Positions 11,072-22,980 of a stretch of DNA of 64,000 nucleotides are shown here, piece after piece; position 1 is the stretch's first letter; every line of letters begins with the position of its first letter. This stretch comes from Anaeramoeba flamelloides (lineage: Eukaryota > Metamonada > Anaeramoebidae). The stretch lies in assembly GCA_027625915.1 (NCBI GenBank), contig JANTQA010000060.1:2170001-2234000 (forward strand). Direction: 5' to 3'. A program made the translations under genes and the position numbers. The notes beneath the pieces were generated by a model. It was not told the DNA's origin, searched no databases, and saw only the letters and a list, made by a program, of their open reading frames with translations.

Positions 11072-12888
11072 ATAAAAAATGTTAAAGGTTCGAAAATTTA
11101 TATATATATATATATATATATAATTGTATATAATTGCTGTGTTTACTTATTTTAATATCATTAGACTCCAAAAGATAAACAAATTTTAGAATTGTACCCA
11201 ATCTTACAATTTTTTTTGATTGTATTGAACTTCCAGAGCATAAAATTTGAGAACTGTGAGGCTGTTTCAAAGTATATATGATATTTATTGAATGGAATGT
11301 TGTTATTTTGTTTAATATTAAAGAAAAGAATAAATTTTATACAAAGATCTGGAATAATTCCCAATTACAAAAAGATCTTTTTTTTTCATTATATTTACCA
11401 AGGATTAGAATCTGAAATTCCATATTTGTTGAATAGTTTATAATTCTAAATTAATCAATTTTTTAAGATTTCCGATTTTTTTTTCTCTTTATCAGTTTGT
11501 TTTACTTATTATTATTAGGATTTTTGTTTATTTATGAGGATGTGAAATTTGACTATTTGGATTTGAGAATAGGTGTAATATCAAGAGAAAATACTTCCAA
11601 AAGTGTAAAAAAGTAATGTGTAACATTTATTATAAATTCAATAAACAAAACCACCAGGAATTTTGGAGTGAAGAATTCATAATATCATCATTTTCCAAAA
11701 TATTTTTCGAGCTTTATAAAAAAATTAAATTTGAAAAGGTAAAATAGAATTTTCAAATTCAAAAGTACGAGAAAGTAAAAAACAAAAGATTGAAAACACT
11801 CTTTAACCCATTAACTTGGCTTTTAAAACTTGAAATTGAGAAAATAATTGAAAAAAGCAAGTTAATTGTGTTAAAAGAACACTTATTGAAAAAAACAAAA
11901 GACTTTTTAATAATTAAATTTGATTTCTACTTATTTTACAGGACAATTACAAGTCCTGGGGACTAAAAAACAGATTAAAAGGGATTCTGAGATTTTAAAA
12001 ATATTCTAAAGTTTCTCTGTTTTTTATAAAAATACAAAATCTGATTTCGCTTTTTTCATGAAAATTTAGGATATTTTCGTTATCACAAAAATCACCTAAA
12101 TCACTGAAATCATTCAAACTAATTTTGTTTTTCAGAATTTTCCGATCTATTACACACCTTGAATAAGAGTTCAATTATTTACTAATTAATTTAATTTTCA
12201 ATTTGGAAAAATAATTTTCAAAAAAAAATAAGTAAATTGTCAATATTGACAATTGTAAAAATTTGAATAATTTTAGAAAAGGATAATTTTTTAAACTTGT
12301 TTCATTGGTTTTATCAGGTTTCTCTCTTCACCAAATAAAATCTTTTATTTGTAAATAATTCAGAGATTAGTCGAACTTGAACTTTTCTCAAAATAAGAAA
12401 AAAGATGCAACTTTGAAAAACAATAATTCATTTCTGAAAATAACTTATAAAGTAAGTTTGGGTTTCTGTTCATCAGATTTTTATCCAGTCTTACAATTCC
12501 AAGACACAATAAATTGTTCTCAAATTTGTTTGACAATTTACAAGAAGATTTTTTTTTTCGAATGACTTATCCCTTCAAAATCACAGAAAACAAAAAGTTA
12601 CAAAAATAATTTTCTCGAAGACATTTGATGTTCCTAATATTCAAAACTTACAATGGACGGTACGAAACATTAAAATACAAGTGATTTGAATTTTCAATGT
12701 TCTGTAAAAAGGGAAAAAAATACCTATTTTTGGGATTATCCTTTTTTCTTCAAATTCAAATCATTCAAAAACAGCTGTGAAATAAACTTATTTTGTTTTT
12801 AATACCTGATTTAAAAAGAGAAATTCCAAAAACAATTTCATTTTATTTTTTTTCTCTTTTCAAAACTTAAAAAGATTTTTTATAACAA
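11072..12888. other. AT-rich spacer
   Basis: A (TA)n run sits at about 11101-11121. No gene or repeat recognised. The 100 bp before 12889 are A/T-rich 5' flank of the reductase gene. Confidence 0.5.
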
Positions 12889-13818
12889 ATGAGCAAAACA
12901 GGATACCCAAAACCATGGATTCCCAAATTTGGACTTGGTACAATTGACCCCCCCGAGAAAGTCATTGATGCAGTAGCCTATGCAATTGAGATCGGATACA
13001 GGCACATTGACTGTGCAACAATTTATGGGAATGAAGAAGCAGTTGGCAGGGGGATCAAAAAAGGACTCGAAAAGGCGAACATCGAAAGATCGGAGTTATT
13101 TATTACTGGAAAGCTTTGGAATACCTTCCACTCGCCAAACCTGGTCGAAAAAACATGTAAAAAGACCATTGAAGATCTTGGTGTGGGCTACCTCGACTTG
13201 TATTTGATGCACTACCCACTCGCCTTTAAAGAGGGTGAAGACATGTGGCCTGTTGAAAACGGGAAGGCCATTTTACAAAAGGGTGTCACCATTCAACAAA
13301 CCTACGAGGCAATGGTTGAATTAAAGAAAAAGGGGCTTGTCAAGCACCTTGGTGTATCCAACTTCACTGTTGGGCAGATAATCGATCTTCAACAAGCCGA
13401 CTTTGTTGTGGAATGCAACCAAATCGAATTGCACCCTTTCCTACCACAAGATAAGGTTATTGACTGGTGCCGAGAAAATGGGATTGTTTGTACAGCATAC
13501 TCTCCTTTGGGCACCCCTGCTTGGAACTTGAGACCAAAAAACGCCCCAAACATCTTCCAAAATGAAATAATGACAAACATCGCAGAAAAGCATTCCTGTT
13601 CTATTGTCGATGTTGCCATCGCTTGGGCACAACAAAGAAGAGAAGATGGGCTTTGTGTAATCCCCAAGTCAACCACACCAAAGCATATTAAAAGTAATTT
13701 TGAAGCAGACAAAAAAGTCAAATTAGACGAAGAAGACTTCAAAAACATTGCTAAACTTAGCTGTGGGTTCAGACTTGTTGACCCTTATAATTTGTGGAAA
13801 ATCCCTCTTTTTGATTAA
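12889..13818 (+). CDS. Aldo-keto reductase, NADPH-dependent type
   Basis: A single-exon protein of 309 residues, the usual length for the family. AKRs fold as an (alpha/beta)8 barrel and reduce aldehydes, ketones or sugars with NAD(P)H in the cytosol. The catalytic tetrad is complete: Asp41 and Tyr46 in YRHIDCATIYGNEE, Lys75 in LFITGKLWN and His108 in LDLYLMHYPLAF. GVSNF (signature 2) and VIPKST near residue 258 (cofactor phosphate site) are also present. It resembles aldehyde/xylose reductases; the substrate cannot be read from sequence. The start is the ATG in ATAACAAATGAGC, giving a normal N-terminus. Codon use is clearly richer in C- and G-ending codons than the RasGEF or CTR9, as expected for a strongly expressed gene. 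A 34-nt T run follows eight bases after the stop. Confidence 0.95.
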   Translation: MSKTGYPKPWIPKFGLGTIDPPEKVIDAVAYAIEIGYRHIDCATIYGNEEAVGRGIKKGLEKANIERSELFITGKLWNTFHSPNLVEKTCKKTIEDLGVGYLDLYLMHYPLAFKEGEDMWPVENGKAILQKGVTIQQTYEAMVELKKKGLVKHLGVSNFTVGQIIDLQQADFVVECNQIELHPFLPQDKVIDWCRENGIVCTAYSPLGTPAWNLRPKNAPNIFQNEIMTNIAEKHSCSIVDVAIAWAQQRREDGLCVIPKSTTPKHIKSNFEADKKVKLDEEDFKNIAKLSCGFRLVDPYNLWKIPLFD

Positions 13819-13824
13819 GGCTTT

Positions 13825-13861
<37 letters not shown>

Positions 13862-15865
13862 GTTTACCATCCTTTTTTTTATAATTACTTTTTTTTTCTC
13901 ATAAAATAATTATTCAACAAATCGAAAATGCTTTTTTTCTTCTTTCAAAATTCCAAAAAATAATAATAAGCCGAACAATTTAATTTTTAATTTTAACAAG
14001 ATTTAATTTCACCAAGCAAAAAAATTTTAAAGATTATACTGTCATTTTACAATTAAGGGACTTGTCTTCTACGACAACAAGGCAAAATTTTAAAATATGT
14101 TATTGGTGGTATTCTCTACTTAAAAATTTTTTAGATCCCAAGTGTCAAAAAATTCTGATCCACTAAGAAAGCCATAAAAGAAAATTAGTTTAGTGATCAC
14201 AATTTTTTTTTTCCATTTTTTCTGAAAAAGAAAACAATTAAATTCTTTTTTTTTCTGGCAATTTATCTAGATTTTACCCCGTTTATTGCAATTTTGATCA
14301 TTATTATACTAGAACATTTCTTTGTTCCCAATAATATTAATATAAAGATTTTTTTTCATTTTTGAGATAAAACTTTTGGTTAACCAAAAAAATTGATATA
14401 TTTAACGGATTAAAAAATAATTGTATTTTTTTAAGAATAGTAGTTATAATAATCAAAGTTTTAAAGTCATGTAAAAATTTTACGAAGAAATTTTGTTTTT
14501 GTATTAAGACAAAATTCGATTTTTCAAAATAAAATTTTCTTGAAGATATTTGGGAATTAGTTAATTTTATCTTCAAAATTCAAAATCATTTTTTTCGGCC
14601 AAAAATGAATTGAATTGTTATAAGGATTCTTGTGAATAAGACCAAACAATTTGTTAAAAAAATTTTACAAAATTGAAAATTTTTTTTCATTTTTATAAAA
14701 CCAGAAAACAACCTTTTCAAAATCTTAAAGAAAAAAATTTTTTTGCATAATAAATCTCAATTTAATTGATAAATGATAGTTAAGCTTCTACCGAATATTC
14801 ATTTATTGAATCACCTATACTTCATTTAGTTTTATTGGCTGAGATTTGAATTGAAATATTAATCAAAGAAAAATAATAACAAAATAAAAAATTTTCACTC
14901 GAAATCAATACTTTCCAACATAAAACCAAAAATTTGTTTTCCCATTTTCAAGAATTAACTTAATTCTTAAACAAAACAAAAGGTTACTTTTTTTCATTTT
15001 ATATTGGAAACATGTAAATTTTGAATTTCAAAAAAGAGGCTCAAATCAATAAATTGTTTAAATGAGGCTAACTCATCCATTCCATAAGTAGAAACACAAA
15101 TTACAAAAAAAAAATTTGTAGATCTTGACAAGATTTCATTTTATTTTCAAAAATGACTACCCCCTTTAAAAAGAAAAATTTTTATTTCGGATTCTCAAAT
15201 ATTTACCTATCAATTATCCTAATTCGCCGAAAAAAAACCTAGATTTTCACAAGGCCATCTGGTAATGATAATCTTGAGTTTTTTTAATTTGGATCTCTTT
15301 ATTTTTGAAATAAAATTGATTTTTTTAAATTAGAAAAGAACGGTATTAAAAATTTAAACATAAAACCGTCCCAAGTATCCCTGAAATGATTTAAACAAAC
15401 AAGTTTCCTCTTTTAGTACTTTTTTTTTCAATCAGAATATATTAGTATGAAAAAATAAAATTGAAAAAAACAAATTCAACAAATCAACAATTGCTCTTGT
15501 TTTAACAAGAATCAAGTTTTTCTCAAGTTTTCACAAAACTTTTACTTCCATTACCATTCCATCGTTGTTAATAAAGTTCATTCACAATATAATCATAATT
15601 AAAGAACTTTAAAAAATTGGGGCCTTTGTATTTATTGTTGTTATTGGTACCACCTATTTTAAAAGTCTTGGGTCGAGAAAACAAGGTATTTTTTATGTTA
15701 ATTATTTTTGAATATAAATGGAATTGTGAATTTTAGTTTAATTCGAATTGGAGATATTTATTTTGATAGAGAATAACTAATAGTTTTGAAAAAGCTGTAC
15801 CCGTCTAATAAAACTAAAATAGAAAAAAAAAAAAAAAAAAACAGAATAAATATTGAGTGCCTTAG
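13819..15865. other. AT-rich spacer with long T run
   Basis: A T run of 34 bases lies at 13827-13860, just after the reductase stop. Nothing else recognisable. Confidence 0.5.
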
Positions 15866-16320
15866 GTTTTCCAGGATTTGAAAGATGGTTGTGAAATCTA
15901 GGATTTGGTTTGAATAATGGAAAACCTCATAAAAATATTCATCATGTGCCATAGAGTGCCCAACTTTTTCACAATTCAATGGAATGGAGAAAAATCAAAG
16001 ATTTATTTATTTATTTATTGTGAGAAAAGAGTAATCAAAGAAAATTTACGAAATAAAAAAGAGAACAAGAAAAATAATTACAATATTAAAGTAAAAAAAT
16101 ATCATATCAATTATATGACCAAATTAAAAATTATCCACAGTTGTTAGGTTTTCCAGGATTTGAAAGAATTGAGTAAAATCCTTGATTTTATTAAATTATT
16201 CCGAACCCTGTAAAACCTAGACACCCCTCCTGAAACAGGAAGAGTAAAACCCCGATAGAAAGATTATTAACAATAAATAAGATTCCACAATCCGTGATTA
16301 ATAATTGGTATTTCACTATC
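15866..16320. repeat. Dispersed repeat, first copy, with GGTTTTCCAGGATTTGAAAG hairpin words
   Basis: Bases about 16003-16320 match 44808-45120 in the same order: TTTATTGTGAGAAAAGAGTA, ATATGACCAAATTAAAAATT, TTAGGTTTTCCAGGATTTGA, and AAGATTCCACAA near the right end. At 16143-16235 the sequence folds on itself (TTAGGTTTTCCAGGATT against AACCCTGTAAAACCTAGAC). An extra copy of the hairpin word starts at 15866. No coding capacity is seen; it is probably a non-autonomous element. Confidence 0.65.
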
Positions 16321-17857
16321 GTTGGTTTTTTTTTTAATTTAAAAGAATGGAGAAAAATCAAAGATTTTACTAAATTCCTTTCGATTCTGGTTAAGCTAAT
16401 GGCGGTTTTTTTAATTTCAGAAAAACATTTATTCTAAAATTGCTAAAATCATTCATTCTACATTTTAAAGATATTTATGAAATTTAAAATGATTTTGAAA
16501 GATAATAAAATTACCACTTGACCGTGAAAGAAAAAAAATTCAAATTTTTTACTATTCAATTTAGAAAAAAATCTTTCCTAGAAATTGATAAAATTGAATT
16601 TTTCAACTTAATAAGTAAAATACCCTGAAAAATTAATTTTTGAAACTAGATCTTTTATTTTTTATTAGATTTTAAAGTAAAGTTATTAAAAGTGATTAAT
16701 TATCAACTTTTTGATTTTTTTTGAAAATTTTTTTTTTCATTTTTGTGGATGGTGTAATTAAGTAGGTATTCTAAAAAAACCGAAAAGAAGGTATTATTCA
16801 AATTGTATTTCCAAAAAGATGATAAATAGTGTAAAAATGTCGAATAACTTTAAAAAAGTTATAATTAACTACAAACGGATAAAAATATATACAAGAAAAA
16901 AAAATCTCTTTGTAATATTTTCAAAATTATTTTGGAATAATCCTACCTTTATCGATTTTTTTATGAGTCCCCACTTTCTTATTCTGAAAAAAAAAATAAA
17001 AATAAAAAAGGATTCTTGTTTATTTTAAAAAAAAATCAGGGCAGCCTGGGAAAGATTATGCAAAATTTGATAGATTTTAAAATAGATACTGTTTTTTAAA
17101 AGAGTAAATATTAAAAATAATTTTAAAAATGTAATAAAAAAATTAGTAGAAGATTTCAATAAATTCAGAATTTGATTGAAAGGTTATCAATGATGGAAAT
17201 ATCACAATAAATAAACCTAATTGGGAAAAGATCAAAATACCTATGAATTTTCTTAAAATATTTAACAATTGGTTGAAAGAGATATACTGATTTGAAAAAT
17301 ATTGAATATATTAAAAAAAAAATTTTTTTGTTTATAAAAACAGAAATGAAATAGTAACTTTTTTTATTTAGTCCAGTTTAAATTAACCAAAGTTGACTAA
17401 GAGTATTTCTAAAAAAAAAAATTATATAATCTTATTAAACCATTTCAATAGATTTTCGAAAAAATAAAAATCATACTTGTGTCTTAGTATTATATTTCTC
17501 AAAACAATATATTATGATAAAATCAATGATTAAAATTTAAAGGACTGAAAAACATTTTAATGATTGATATAACTAAATATTTTGATTTGATGATTTTTCT
17601 AATAATAATAAAAACCATAAAAAAGTTTATTTTATATAAAATTATTCAAAAATTTACATTAATATATTTCCCAAGATAAGACTTCATAAATGCCAAGAAG
17701 ATCCTTTCTATCCCATTTTATTTGCTATAATTTAAATATTTTTGTGTTATAGCAATTAAAATAATATTTAACAGATGATTGATAATCACCTCTAAATGAT
17801 TTAATTTAAATTATAAATGGAAATACAAATTAAAAGGAATGAAAAAATCACCACAAT
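16321..17857. other. AT-rich spacer
   Basis: No gene, RNA or known repeat recognised. Short open frames are made of homopolymers. Confidence 0.5.
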
Positions 17858-18060
17858 TACAGTCAGTTTCACTTTTAAGACACAAAATTTCAACTAAATT
17901 TAAAGCACAATAAAAATCCAAAAATAAAGGTACAAAATTTTGGATTCTAGTAAAATAATTTGTAAAAAAAAAAATTACAAATTTTGTACCTTAATTTGAG
18001 ATTTTTATTGTGCCTTAAATTTCGTTAAAAGTTTTTGTCTTAAAAGTGAAACTGACTGTA
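17858..18060. mobile_element. Palindromic Tc1/mariner-type MITE, copy F
   Basis: A complete copy, TACAGTCAGTTTCACTTTTA to GTGAAACTGACTGTA, 203 bp with terminal TA on both sides. The two halves are nearly identical to each other inverted, so the copy looks fairly young. Confidence 0.87.
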
Positions 18061-19233
18061 ATGAAATTATTATTCAATTTAGATTAAAAATACAGGAAGA
18101 CAAAACAACTAAGCTAAATTCCAAAAATAGAGGCAGATTTTCCATCATAAAAAAATTGTTTAATTGTTTTTTTTTTTTTTTTTTTTGAATAATAATGTAT
18201 TTTACTAAATTTTTTAGAGATAAGAACCAATATAGATTAATAAATAAAAATATATTATAATCCATTTTCTTTTTTGAAAGATAAATAAAATAAGAATAAA
18301 ATAATCATAAAAAAGTTTGCCACTAATTTTGAAATTTGGATTTGTGCAAAATATTTATAAAAAAATAACTATTTAGGAATTTATATAGATAAAATTTTCC
18401 AGATAAAGTTTATATATATAAACCAAAGAAACAATAAAAAATAACATAATATTATATAAAAAGGAATTTTCTTTTATTTCTCAATAAAAAAAAAAAAATT
18501 AACTGGATGAAATCAATGATTTTCTACATCAAAAAGTTCTCTCGAATTATTTTAAAAAATATTTTAATAAAAAATAAAAAATTACCTTCTCTCTAAAAAA
18601 AAATAAAAAGAAATTGAACTTTTATTTCTTTTGAGAAGAATAAAAAAAATAAATTTTAAAGTATTCTTTTTTATTTATGATAACAATAAACAAATATGAT
18701 TAATTTCTCAATTGAACAGATATTTTTTACAAAATACATTTTCAAAAGTTTTGTGAAATCTATCCTAATCAGCTTATCTAATTTATCATTGAAGGGGAAT
18801 TCCTAAAAAAATGTTTAAAAAACCCAAAAAACTAGAAAATAATGAAAATAAGGGCTGTTTATTAATGTATGTCGTAAAAATGAAGGAATGAAAAACTAGA
18901 GAAAAAAAAATTCAAAAGTTTGATTTTGATTTTTATTGTAACTGTTTTAGTAGTTACCATAACTATTAATGTTACTTAGGTTATTATTATTGATGTTGTA
19001 GTTATTGAACCAGTTACTCTTGATGATTTTTCATGTTTTCAGAGTATTATATTCAATACTAGTATTGTTTATTTTGTCTTGTCGGTTTTTTTTTTATTCG
19101 TTATTGTTGATTAATACAATTTTTGAAAATCTGGAGTAAAAAAAAAAAAGTAAACAATGATCAATTTTTCACCCTTCTTTGATTGGAAAGAGGACTTAAA
19201 ATATTTTTGACAAATTGTAAAACAAAAAGACTT
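18061..19233. other. AT-rich spacer
   Basis: No gene or known repeat recognised. Confidence 0.5.
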
Positions 19234-19235
19234 TA

Positions 19236-20186
19236 AGGGATTAGTGTCAGATAAATTTCTCTTTTATCAAAGTATTTTGTTATTGCGTGTATTTGATACA
19301 GTCAGTTCTACTTTAAGGCACAAACTTTCAACAAAATTTTTGGCACAATAAAAATCTCAAATTAAGGTACAAAATTCAGATTCTAGTAAAATAAATTGAG
19401 TAAAAAACAAAAATTACAAATAATGTACTCTAATTTGAGATTTTTTTGTGCTTTAAATTTCGTTAAAAGTTTGTACCCTAAATGAGGAACTGACTGTATT
19501 AGTCTACCATGACTCAAATGCTCTAAAAAATCTATTATAAATCTTATTTCTCATAAATTATTACCTTTTTTACTAAATGATTACAATTAAAATTTTCATT
19601 TGTAAATTTTTTTTTTAATTCCTTTTCTAAATTTTAAAATAAAAACCCAAAATAATAGTATCGTACTGTAGCTTATAATTTGTATTTAGAACTTCCGAAC
19701 GTAATTATTTTTTTTTATTTTTTTGAATTTCAAAGATTAACTCAATATTAATCAACACAAAAACCCAAAGACTAATTATTTTGATTTCCTTTCTCTAAAG
19801 ATAATTGTAACATCAATATATTTCCAATATTTCTAAAATAATTTATCAAAAAAATTTATTCTTGAATTTTTTAATTTTTTAAAAAAAATTGAATTTTTTA
19901 GCGATTAATCTACATTTTACAAAGTATTTAAGAAAGATATTTTACAACTTTGGAGTCTGAATATTGATAATTTAACCTTTAAATCGTTCTCTAAATGCAT
20001 ATTTTTTTCCCAAAATTCTTGGGTTTTTTACTATTACAAGTATCATTTTTATTGATGAAATTAACAAATAGTCGTACTTGACCGATCGATTTTTTAGAGA
20101 CATTTGAGCCATATTGAACTAATGTGGTTACACAAAATAACAACTTACTTAGATCTTAAGCTTCTCCTTGGTAGAAGCTAATCCCT
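19236..20186. mobile_element. Family C element with long inverted ends, carrying an inserted MITE
   Basis: The left end (TA)AAGGGATTAGTGTCA pairs with the right end that reads AAGGGATTAGCTTCT on the minus strand. The similarity continues inward to CTCTAAAAAATC about 110 bases from each tip once the inserted MITE (19297-19498) is removed. The element proper is about 750 bp. A diverged inverted copy lies at 45770-46404 and an eroded copy at 3925-4470. It has no open frame of note, so it is a non-autonomous element. TA flanks both tips (19234-19235 and 20187-20188). Confidence 0.75.
19297..19498. mobile_element. Palindromic Tc1/mariner-type MITE, copy G, nested in family C
   Basis: Starts TACAGTCAGTTCTACTTTAA and ends GAGGAACTGACTGTA. 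It sits inside the left inverted end of the family C element. The other family C copy has an empty site here (one TA, in TGATATTAGTGC on the minus strand at about 46350), while this copy has TA on both sides of the MITE. This is direct evidence for TA target duplication. Confidence 0.9.
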
Positions 20187-21014
20187 TAGTGAAGATATCT
20201 CAAAGATCACACTCAAGATAAATTTTTTGGCAAATAGAATAAAACGTCCTCATTAACATCTCACCCAAATTCTCTCCAAAACTCCTCCTTTTTTACTCTT
20301 TAATTAATAGTTATTTTTCTTTCTTTTTTAAACAGAATTTAAAAAAAGGTTTCTTTTTTAATCAACAAAACCAAACTCAAAGTAATCGTTGGTGAAACAA
20401 AAGAAAAAGAAAAACTTTCTCATTCAAGAAAAAAGAAAATTCTGTCGATCTCAAAAAATAACCAAACATATTTGATTACAATTAAAAGGTACTTTCCAAT
20501 AGTTTGTTCTTTCGGAACTTAAAATTAATTTTGAATAATTCTCATTTGGAATGAGAGGTAGATACCTAAGATTTCAATTTCTGGTATTTTAATAATAAAA
20601 AGGAAAAAAAATTCACTTCATTTTTCAATGTCCTTTTTCAAATAAAGTCTTGTAAATTATATCCTACTTCTTTGAGAACTCTATTTTTAAAGGAAAATAC
20701 GGGAAATGAAGAGAACTGTTTTTCCCATTTACTACTAAGATATCAGTCTGTAAAATAATGTTTTGGACAACGGTAAATTGGAAAATAACGAAAGCGAAAA
20801 ACGAAGAGTTCAAACATTGGCTCTCCCAAACCTAAATTTAAAGATTCTCTGTGTTTCAAAATTTTTATTGAGTTTCGTTTTTGTAAAAGAAAAATGTACT
20901 CAACAAGAAAAAAGAAAAGAAAAAAAAATTCTTTTATTGCAAGCCAAATTTAGAGGTGGTCACATTCGGAAGATAAAAAAAAAATTTCAAAAAGCACCAA
21001 CCAAAAGCCAGATA
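20187..21014 (+). other. Spacer with uncertain coding fragments, one with an IQ-like motif
   Basis: Two stretches look more protein-like than their surroundings. One spans about 20345-20487 and ends AAAAG|GTACTT like a splice donor. The other spans 20754-21089 with no ATG at its start and includes LLLQAKFRGGHIRKIKKKFQ, which fits the calmodulin-binding IQ pattern (LQxxxRGxxxR). I could not build an in-frame spliced gene from them. The second stretch also runs into the antisense of Asterix. Treat as a possible gene remnant. Confidence 0.2.
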
Positions 21015-21338
21015 CTATTTTCTCATAAACATTTCTTTAATCGGCATTCTTCTCCCCGTAATATAATGTATTCCAAGTGTAACAATTGAAAAAATAATTG
21101 AAGGGATCATTTGCGATGATGAAGATGTTGCATGCTTTGTTGTAAGTGTTGATAAAGAAATAAAGAAACCAAACCAAGCCAAGTAGTGGTTTTTTAAAAA
21201 AGTCGAGATCAGATTTAAACCAAGAGCAAGGAGGTTAATAATTTCGTTCCACCCTTCGCTGTCGCCACTTCCTGTGATATAATAATTGGAATCAAATTTT
21301 TTGATTTTGTTTTCTCTTCTGGGATCTTTTTTGCTCAT
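21015..21338 (-). CDS. Protein Asterix (PAT complex subunit, WDR83OS/C19orf56 family)
   Basis: A single-exon protein of 107 residues, the family length. Asterix pairs with CCDC47 in the ER-membrane PAT complex, an intramembrane chaperone for multi-pass proteins at the translocon. The N-terminus MSKKDPRRENKIKKF matches the family's SDPRRPNKV block. Two or three hydrophobic segments follow (NLLALGLNLISTFL, YLAWFGFFISLSTL, QMIPSIIFSIVTLGI), as in the animal protein, where the middle part reads CAWVAVYCSFISFANSR and QMMSSFMLSISAVVM. The start is the ATG at 21336-21338 preceded by an A-rich leader. The assignment is from alignment by eye. Confidence 0.85.
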   Translation of the reverse strand: MSKKDPRRENKIKKFDSNYYITGSGDSEGWNEIINLLALGLNLISTFLKNHYLAWFGFFISLSTLTTKHATSSSSQMIPSIIFSIVTLGIHYITGRRMPIKEMFMRK

Positions 21339-22076
21339 TTAATAAAAAGAGAATTGAAGTAAAATTAGAAATCTAAAAAAAAATGAATTCCAAAACATTT
21401 TATTCCTATTTGTCAGTTAAACTTTGAGTTTAGAAGTCGTTTATTTTTGAGATCTTTTTAGAGTGGATATTAGTTTAATTATTTTGTTTCTATGAAATTT
21501 TGAAACTCGATAATATAAGGTTTATTCTTGAATTAAAAACAAAAATAAGCTTTATTATTAATAATAATCACCATTAACTGATTTATTCAACTCCTAATCA
21601 ATTATTTGTTAATTGAAATAAGAATACCTATTATTAACTTGTCTGAAAGTGACACTAATGGGATTCCTTATAATACTGAAATTCAAATCATAAAAAAGAT
21701 ATGATTTTGACTTCATTTTGAATTTCCCAAATTTCTTTTACTAAGAGAGTTTCCAAAGAAAATGAGGGAGCTTTGTACTATCAATTTATTTTTCTTGTTC
21801 ATTTTTTATACTAAAAGCATGAATAAAAAAAAAAAATAAAAAAAAATGTTATACATGCCATATAGACATTTATAAATGTTAAAAGTATTTTTTTCAAATT
21901 TAAAAGATAAACATAAAAATATTAATAGTGCAGTTTCAACACGAATATGAAAATTTAAAAGGCACCTAAATTCATTTTCCCTTATTAAATAGTATTCTTA
22001 TAATAAAATGTAAATTAATTATGAAAGTTTATCAACAACCTTAAAATTAATAATATAAGAAAAAAATTTCAAGTTA
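21339..22076. other. AT-rich spacer
   Basis: Contains the 5' flank of Asterix. Nothing else recognised. Confidence 0.5.
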
Positions 22077-22276
22077 TACAGTTAGTTCTACTTTTCAGGC
22101 ACAAACTTTCAACGAAATTTAAAGTACCAAAAAACTCAAATTAAGGCACAAAATTTGAAATTTTTTTTTATAAAATTTATTTTACTAGAATTCTGAATTT
22201 TGTACCTAAATTTAAGATTTTTATTGTGCCTTAAATTTCGTTGAAATTTTGTGCCTTAAAAGTGGAACTGACTGTA
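22077..22276. mobile_element. Palindromic Tc1/mariner-type MITE, copy H
   Basis: 200 bp, TACAGTTAGTTCTACTTTTC to GTGGAACTGACTGTA, with inverted halves and TA at both ends. Confidence 0.85.
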
Positions 22277-22639
22277 CCAATTTTTTTTTTTTCGAAATCA
22301 ACAAATAAATTGGTCAAATATTATATATAAACAAAAATCTTTAAAATCCATAATTGAAAAAATCTCAGCTTTTACAATTTAAAAATAAAGATTGAAAAAT
22401 ACTTTCAAGTTTTCATGTTTTCTGTGATTTCTTTTCTTGAGATAATTTAATTTTTTTCTTTGTTGATAAAAAAAAAATTTCTCATATTATTTAAAAAAAT
22501 CGAAAATTTTATTTTATGATCAAAATTGAATTTTAATCTAATAAAACACAATTGTATAATAGATAACAAAATTTATGTCTTATATTTTTTCATGGTAATG
22601 TTGAAATGTTTGTAACCTCATCTTAAATTTATAATAATA

Positions 22640-22980
22640 ATAATAATATATAAACTTTGTTTCAACCATAGGTTCTCGTAATTTTTTCCAAATATCAATT
22701 ATTATTTATAATTGTACATTGAAGAACAAATAAGAAATAAATAGAATAATAAAGATCAAAGAATCATTTATGCACACCTGAAATAAAACTAATAAATCCA
22801 ATAATTTTTTTTAAAAATTGAAAAGCTCAAATTCTTACCCCATTGAGAAAAACAACAAGGTTCTTTTTGATCTTCAATTGGTGATCCAAATAAAATTCCA
22901 AGAGTAATCAAAATTATTTTTTTTACAATCATTTTTACTATATCAATAACATTAAAATAACATTTTTTTACCTAGCGACT
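22640..22980 (-). repeat. Duplicated segment (pair with 42950-43240) holding a possible small membrane-protein gene
   Basis: Blocks shared with 42950-43240 in the same order include AAATATCAATTATT, GAACAAATAAGAAATAA, ATAAAACTAATAAATC, AACAAGG and ATCCAAATAAAATTC. On the minus strand an ATG at 22932 opens MIVKKIILITLGILFG, which looks like a signal peptide, continuing SPIEDQKEPCCFSQW up to GGGTAAG, a good splice donor. If the donor joins the TTATTAG acceptor, the frame continues through a second hydrophobic stretch (SLIFIILFISYLFF) to a stop. This predicts a secreted or membrane peptide of about 58 residues. The other copy has lost this frame. The model is speculative. Confidence 0.35.

Noticed and set aside
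11150-11300. tRNA-like or RNA-like stretches near GGTTCGAAAATTTA and similar words
   Set aside because: No cloverleaf arms can be formed around them.
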